A stretch of 64,000 nucleotides of DNA from Cymbidium sinense. Its lineage: Eukaryota; Streptophyta; Magnoliopsida; Asparagales; Orchidaceae. Shown one piece after another: positions 58,126-64,000 of this stretch; position 1 is the stretch's first letter, and every line of letters starts with the position of its first letter. The translations under genes and the position numbers were made by a program. The stretch covers positions 1-64,000 of the forward strand of contig JAKCPB010000341.1 of assembly GCA_021442155.1 (NCBI GenBank), read 5' to 3'. Under the pieces are notes generated by a model, which saw only the letters and a list, made by a program, of their open reading frames with translations, searched no databases and was not told where the DNA came from.

Positions 58126-59985
58126 AATGGGGGAAACTTAGAATTTATAACCATAAAAGGAAAACATATAATGTCTTTAAAAGGGGTAAAGTTGTAAGAT
58201 TCAACTACTCTCAGAGATACAAGAAACCTAAAGAGCTAAACCCCCATCTAAGTACATTAGAAAAATAATAGAAAATAAAAGAGCAAATATAACAGCTAAA
58301 AATTATAAGAGAAGAAGACATAGAGTAAGACTAAAATAAATGCTGAAAATAGTAAAAGGATGAGTCAGCGGCAATTCATGATTCCTTTGAGAAAGTAAGA
58401 TAAGCAAGATCCACAACAATAGTGCATAGGTTGATTGAGTAATGGCCATTCCCTCTACTAAGTTTCAACCTATAAAAGAAATCTGTAAAACACTACAAAG
58501 GAAAAAGTCATAGCTAAAAAGGATAAGGATGGTGAGAGGAAAAGGATAAAGCTGAGAAAGAGAAAGCTTAGGCTCAATTGAGATCATCCCAAGGGGCAAC
58601 ATTACATATGAGCATCCAAACTTCATAAAGAAGGGTTACAATCATATGTAATGATACCAACTAGAGAGAAGAGGTGAGTAACATTAAAGCCATCATAGCA
58701 AGCATACCTGATATAAGTAAACATCCAAGGCTAGTCCAGAGTTCGATTCTACACCATTAAACAAAGAGCAACCGACCAGCAACTAGCTAGCAGCCAAACT
58801 ACCAAAAATAACCCACAACATACTAATCATAATAACCTAGAGAGAGGCTAAAGCAAAGTCAGAACACCAACAATAGCCATTTTCCAAATACCCATCCAAG
58901 TTCCAAACCAGGGAAAACTAAAACAAGCCATCACCAAGCATGAGACCCATGCCAATTAATAATAAAATAGCCAACAAAACCAAGATAGGAGCCCTCAAGA
59001 CAATGTCCCAACTAGTAGCAGTCACCAAGACAAACTAGGGTGAGCAACCACAAATGACTAAACATGTCATAAATGAAACCATCAATTGAAGGAAGCATAA
59101 GATGCAACTAGTGAAAATCACCAGAAGACAAAAAAACCACACAAAAGATGGCCAAAGGCAGCCACCAACCACCTGATACCAAAAATTCCAATCCAAAAGG
59201 ATCAATAAATGTTCGATTATAGCAAAAGGCTGCAACAAATTGTCCAAGAAGAAGGAAAAGACCAACAAGAAAAAAATCAACCAACCAAGATTCCAAGGAT
59301 AACTAAAAGTCCTCCAACCAAACCAACTAAGTAAAATAACCATAAGGCAACCACCAGAGACTAGCCCATCATAAGTAACCAACAAAGGAAGCATCCCCAA
59401 CAGCCAACGAAAAGTTGAAAACCAATAAAAAGCACCACACAATAGAGGTCCAAAAGAAGCACAACCACCATAGAAAGGCAATAGCAAGTAGCCAGACTAC
59501 TCAAAACCAAACCCCTTCAAAAAAAAGACTAACCTCATATAAAGCATAATAACAACATAAAACCTACTACAAATAACGCACCCAGTAGAGGCTAATACCA
59601 GGAGAATAACCAAACACAAAACCAAGGCAAAAGAATGATCCATCAATAAATAATAAGGAACCGGGAGGCATTCCCCAAAAAAGTAGCCAGGAAGCTCTCC
59701 CCTAGAGGAAAACAACCAATAGTAGTTCCCACTAGAAGGCCACCCATCCAACCATGAAAACTAGCAAAAAAGTAATTCAAGTTCAAGAGGAGAGGCAACA
59801 AAACAAATTGTTCAAAATAGAATAAAGCTAGTAAAAACATGTCATCCACTAACAACTTGAGTAATAAGAGAGAAGATAGTAGCCACCGACTAAAAAAAAA
59901 CCAAGCCACCCAAGCGAAAAGATAAGAATCACCAGCCAACCCGTAAGTAAGAGGTCAAAAAACATAGCCCATAAAATGTAAAAAA
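58126..59985 (-). mobile_element. LINE 3: 3' UTR-only LINE fragment
   Basis: Homologous to the 3' UTRs of LINE 1 and LINE 2. The clearest shared part is 58,619-58,710 ('aagaagggttacaatcatat', then 'gccatcatagcaagcatacc'), matching 40,023-40,110 and 23,728-23,810. The remainder has the same GGTTGG-rich sense strand. No RT or RNase H remains, so this is a severe 5' truncation. TTTAGGG-like sequence lies on both sides. Hydrophobic open frames at 59,035-59,939 come from TTGG- and TTT-rich UTR sequence and differ from those in LINE 1 and 2, so they are not treated as genes. Confidence 0.75.
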
Positions 59986-60220
59986 TAAGTTTAGGGTTTA
60001 TGGTTTAAGATTTAGGATTTAGGGTTTAGGTTTAGGGTTTAAGGTTTAGAGTTTAAGTGTTTAAGTTTAGGGTTTTAGGTTTAGGTTTAGTTTAGCTTTA
60101 GGGTTTAGGTTTAGGGTTTACAGTTAGATTTGGGTTAGTGTGGGTGATTTAAGGTATATAGTTTTGGGTTTAGCTGAGGGTTTGTGGGTTTACAATTTAC
60201 GATTTAGGATTTGGGTTTAA
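59986..60220 (+). repeat. TTTAGGG-like block left of the inversion point
   Basis: TTTAGGG, TTTAGGTTTAGGG and close variants on plus, ending in GGATTTGGGTTTAA at about 60,220 where the strand switches. Confidence 0.9.
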
Positions 60221-60542
60221 CTAATAAAACTTACTAAACTAATAAACTAATAACTAATATAATAAAAAATAAACTAAACTAAAAACTAATAATAACTTAA
60301 AACACACTAAATAATAATAAAACCTAATAACATAAAAACTAACTAAACTAAACTAATAATAATAATAAACTAAATAATAAATAACAAAAACTAAACTAAA
60401 CTAAACACTAAACTAACTAAACTAATAAATAATAATAAACTAAATCAAAAACTAACTAATAAAACTAATAATAACTAACTAATAATATTAAACTAATAAC
60501 TAACCAACTAAATAAATAACTAATAACTAAATTAACTAAAAC

Positions 60543-60583
<41 letters not shown>

Positions 60584-61672
60584 TTAAATAAACTAAACAC
60601 CCAAAAACCAAAATTAATAAAACTAATAATAATAAAACTAATAATAAAAACTAAACTAAAGTCAAATAACTAATAACTAAACTAAAAAACTAATAATAAT
60701 AACTAAACAATAACTAAAAAAACTAATAAACTAATGAGAAAACTAAACTAAAATTATCTACTAACTAACTAATAAAAACCCGATAAACTAATAAATAATA
60801 AACTCAAAACCTAAATAATAATAAAAAAAACTAAATAAAAAAAACTAAATAAAACTAATAATAAATAACAAATAACCTAAAACTAATAACTAATATAATA
60901 AAAACTAATAAACTAAAAAAACTAATAAACAAACTAATAAACTAAACTAATAATAATAAAACTAATAAACTAACTAATTAAACTAAATAAGAATAATAAA
61001 CAATAATAATAAAATAACTAACTAACTAAATTAATAATAAAACTAACTAATAAACTAACTAATAAATAACCAAATAACTAAACCCAAACCCAAACTAAAT
61101 AAATAAACTAAACAATAATAATAAAACTATTAATAATAAACATAAACTAATAATAATAATAATAATACTAAAGAAAAAACTAAACTAAAATACTAATAAA
61201 CCAACTAATTAAACTAATAATAATAATAAATAATAAATAATTAATAAAAAATTATACCATAAAACAAACTAAAACATAATAATAATAAACTAATAAACCT
61301 AAACCCATAACTAAACTAATAAAACAAATAAACTAAATTAATAAACTAATAAATAAACTAACAAAACTAAACTAATAAAACTAAACCACTAACTAAAAGT
61401 AACTAAAACCTAAATAATAATAAAATCATATACTAATAATAATAACTAACTAATAAGAACTAAACTAACTAATAATAACTTATAAATAAACTAAGATAAA
61501 CTAAACCCCAATAAACAAATAAACTAAACCTAACTAACTAAACTAAGCTAAAATAATATTAACTAAAACTAAATTAACTAAACTAAACATAAAACTAATA
61601 ATAAACTAATAATAACCTAAAACTAATAAAAGCTAATAATAACTAATAAATAAAACCTAAAACCTAAACCCT
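60221..61672 (-). repeat. Inverted telomere-like array (CCCTAAA strand on plus)
   Basis: Words are CTAAACTAATAAA, CCTAAA and AATAATAA, the reverse complement of the TTTAGTTTATT/TTTAGG words of the other arrays. Cleaner CCTAAAACCCTAAACCCTA stands at 61,652-61,674. It has fewer GGG/CCC-containing repeats than the plus arrays and drifts into TAA trinucleotides (60,541-60,582). No gene is present. Confidence 0.85.
60541..60582. repeat. (TAA)n microsatellite
   Basis: About 13 uninterrupted TAA/ATA triplets within the inverted array. Confidence 0.9.
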
Positions 61673-61989
61673 ATCAATTTTTGAGATCTCTTATGTTCTT
61701 GGTGGGTTTTGAGCACCTTTTCTCTTGGATTCTCTATTAATTATCGCCTTGGGCCAATCTCAACTGTTTTGTCAAGGACTGCGGACTCATGTTGGGCTTT
61801 TCAAATCCATGGGTAAATCCCATGGATGGATCCCGCTAGGCATCAAATTTTGGGTAATCCTACAACTAAATTACTCTATTACTAAATATTTCAAAGAGGC
61901 TTTTGGTAAGAATTCCTCCAGAGCCTCCTGAATTTGCATCATATGACTTTTAAAGGTCCTCGACAATTATGATTTATGAGGATATTGAA

Positions 61990-62570
61990 CGACAAGCCTT
62001 TTTTCTTTTCTTGATTGGAAAGTTTTCAATTTAACTACCAAAGATGGATAATATTTGTTTTTTTTCATAGCTTAAATTTATTTAGTTCTTTTCTATTAGG
62101 TTGATTGATGTAAGGCATGTTTTGATTAAACTTTCTAATGACCTTGATTACGGAAGAATTTTTTCTAGGCATTCTTACTATGTTTTAATTATGAAATGTG
62201 TATTAAATGGATGCCTATGTTTGATGTTAATGAAGAGTCTCCTATTGTTCCCATTTGGATTTCTTTAGCTAACTTGTAGATTCATCTATTTAATCATTCA
62301 ATTTTTTATGCTATTGGTTTAAATTTTGGTCTACCTTTGCAAGTTGATCAATCAACAACTGCTTCATCTAGACCGTATGTTGCTAGAACTCTTGTAGCGA
62401 TTGAAATTACAAAAAAATATCTGAAAGAAATTTGGTTGAGTTTGAAGAAATGCGATTATTTTCAAAAAGTTGTTTTTGAGAACTTTCCCATTTTTTGTAG
62501 TCATTGTAAGATTCATGGGCATGAAATTTCTGAATGTTTTATTACTCATCCCTCTTAGGAAGAAAATGCC
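61990..62570 (+). pseudogene. LINE ORF1 with DUF4283 region and CCHC zinc knuckle (broken)
   Basis: ORF1 of plant L1 LINEs is an RNA-binding protein. The plus-strand frame reads CIKWMPMFDVNEESPIVPIW (about 62,198-62,257), ISLANL, a stop, IHLFNHSIFYAIG, then LPLQVDQSTTASSRPYVAR, VAIEITKK, and KVVFENFPIFCSHCKIHGHE, ISECF (to about 62,545). This matches the family pattern SPIVPVWIxLPxLPxHLFN...LLxxAIGxPLxxDxxTxxxxRPxxARVCVEIDLxKxLP and CxHCxxxGHxxxxC. All four zinc ligands (C, C, H, C) are present. One stop interrupts the central part and the upstream section (61,725-62,190) is frameshifted. Confidence 0.85.
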
Positions 62571-64000
62571 AAGAAGAATTTAGTTGTTTAAAAATTGATG
62601 ATTCTCTCAAGTTGGATAAAGGAAAATCTAGTTTTCAAAATTTTGATGTTTGCAAAACCATTTCAATCTTCAAAAAAGTTTTACCTATTAATGATTTATC
62701 TAACGAAAGGTAATTTTGTTTTTGAAAAATTTTAACTAATAATCATGCTCTAAGTGTTTCTTTTGATGATTCTCTTAAAGCAAAGACTTTAGAGGCTATG
62801 GTTAATGATTCTAATGGTTTGGATGTTGTGCATAAGTCCTTTCATGATGATGGTTTGAATATTGTTGATGCTAACACCATTTCTTCCAATCTTGGATGAT
62901 GTTTATCTTTATCCTATATTAGTTTTAGATCTTGGGAAAGAGACTATTTCTTTCCTTTCTTTGATTTAGAATGGTTGTGAAAAGAATGTTCTTATTTCTA
63001 ATATTTTAACTTTTGGTCCTGACAATCTTGTTAATATTGGTGATCCTTCTTTAAAAAATAAAATTTAGATACTGATAACTTTCTCATTTTGAATAGTTAT
63101 GTTTCAGTTAAAATGATGATTTTTCTATGGGTAATTATGTTTAGAATTTTGGTAATATGCTGTGTTTCTATGGGATTTGAATCTTATTTTAATCCCTTAC
63201 ATGAAGATTGTATTGAAAATATGGATTATGCTTCTCTTATTTCTTTTATGAGTGAAGACAGGGAGGGGACTCTTCAGATTTTGTTGGAAAGTGAAAATAT
63301 TCATAATTATCTTCTTAATAACACTATTCTTGCTCCTTCTTTCACTTCGATTTAAATGCATACTATTTTTGATTTTCCTTTATCTATTATTGTGGATGAT
63401 TGAATGCTCTTCTTGAAATTGATAGCTTCTTGATCCCTATGCCTTTTATAATAATACTGATTTATTTTTAAAAGGAGATTTTTTGGAGAAAGGACATGGT
63501 TATAAAATTATTTAAAAGAAGAAAAGAAAAAATGTTCAGATTTATGCCCTCACTTGCCAAGGATTACTCATTCCAAAGCATTTTGGAAATAATCTCCTAT
63601 CGTTGGGAGGTTTTTTTTTATGGTTTGAGCTATGTGTTTTCATGCAAGCTAGAGTATTGGCTTTTAATTCATCCTTCTAGCTTGGTTTTCTTGGGGTTTT
63701 GCCCTTCTTGATTATGGCTTGTTTTTTTCTTTGGTTAGTGCTTTGCTCTCTTTGTTGGTGGTAGGTTGGGCTTTATCCCATGTTTTTTTAGTTATTTTAG
63801 TTTTTTACCTTCTTTATATTTGGTTTGGTTCTTTTCTTAGGCTATTTGTTTTATTTAGTGGTTTTTTTATTTTTATTTTGGTGTTTATTTATTATTGTTT
63901 CTGTTGTTTTGGTGCCTTGGTGGCTTGATTTTATTTTCTTATAGGTGATTTTTAATAGGTGTTCATAATTATTTTATTGGGATTTCCTTTAATTTTATTT
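62571..64000 (+). other. Degraded LINE sequence downstream of the zinc knuckle
   Basis: Protein-like patches remain, such as VSFDDSLKAKTLEAMVND (about 62,755-62,815) and SFHDDGLNIVDANTISSNLG (62,840-62,895), acidic and low in complexity as in LINE ORF1 tails. From 63,700 the sequence becomes TTTT/TTGG-rich, reminiscent of the LINE 3' UTR texture. The 88-, 71- and 69-codon open frames have no recognised domain. Confidence 0.45.

Larger units (their letters stand above)
61673..64000 (+). mobile_element. LINE 4: 5' part of a plus-strand LINE (runs off the window)
   Basis: Begins directly after CCCTAAACCCTA. It carries an ORF1 with a DUF4283-like region and a zinc knuckle, followed by degraded ORF1 C-terminal sequence (62,580-63,360) and a T/G-rich stretch to the window end. 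It is in the same relation to the telomere strand as LINEs 1-3 (sense equals CCCTAAA). It may belong to the same family, but ORF1 is missing from the others so this cannot be shown here. No endonuclease or RT is reached. Confidence 0.75.

Noticed and set aside
59035..59939. Overlapping hydrophobic minus-strand open frames of 62-150 codons that look like small membrane proteins
   Set aside because: They lie in LINE 3' UTR sequence rich in TTGG and TTT. LINE 1 and LINE 2 carry different, unrelated frames at the same place.
1..64000. tRNA or rRNA genes
   Set aside because: I looked for A/B-box-like and rRNA-like stretches while reading and found none I could support.

Overview
The window looks like heterochromatin from a vascular plant (probably a seed plant) with a repeat-rich genome. 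It contains Arabidopsis-type TTTAGGG telomere repeat, plant L1-type LINEs with an RNase H domain, a plant Gypsy-type LTR element, and fragments of a glycine-rich RNA-binding protein gene. I see no intact gene. Every protein match found is broken by stops or frameshifts. The species cannot be read from the sequence.

Layout. 1-10.5 kb: non-coding repeat unit A, made of short direct-repeat blocks, a tandem hairpin repeat, a GGTCAA/TTGACC-rich tract and AT-rich sequence. 10.6-11.2 kb: AT-rich duplicate. 11.2-39.7 kb: a long, degenerate TTTAGGG-derived array whose units (roughly 0.5-2.6 kb apart) carry a recurring tag like AATTAAGTAAAC. This array is interrupted by a non-autonomous Gypsy-like LTR element (16.75-22.76 kb), a 5'-truncated LINE (23.3-28.0 kb, minus strand) and three minus-strand GRP pseudogenes (35.1, 36.7 and 38.2 kb). 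39.7-43.6 kb: a second 5'-truncated LINE. 43.8-44.95 kb: a tandem array of about 14 short hairpins whose arms change together. 45.0-47.7 kb: unrecognised degenerate sequence with microsatellites. 47.7-57.4 kb: unit B, a second copy of unit A in the same orientation. 57.4-60.2 kb: a fourth GRP pseudogene, telomere-like repeat and a third LINE fragment. 60.22-61.67 kb: telomere-like repeat in the opposite orientation (CCCTAAA). 61.67-64 kb: a plus-strand LINE beginning with its ORF1 side.

The main observation is polarity. All four LINE pieces and all four GRP pseudogenes lie in one orientation relative to the telomere strand, with sense strand equal to the CCCTAAA strand. At the visible 3' junctions the antisense strand reads TTTAGG(G)-like repeat, then a T run, then the element. 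That is the geometry expected if a G-strand 3' end primed reverse transcription of polyadenylated RNA. It resembles telomere-attached retroelements or endonuclease-independent LINE insertion. A TTTAGGG/CCCTAAA head-to-head junction at about 60,220 is also consistent with past telomere fusion.

Caution: the copies differ by many small indels. The GC-rich CCCAGGG islands resemble known nanopore base-calling errors in telomeric repeats, so read-level checking matters.
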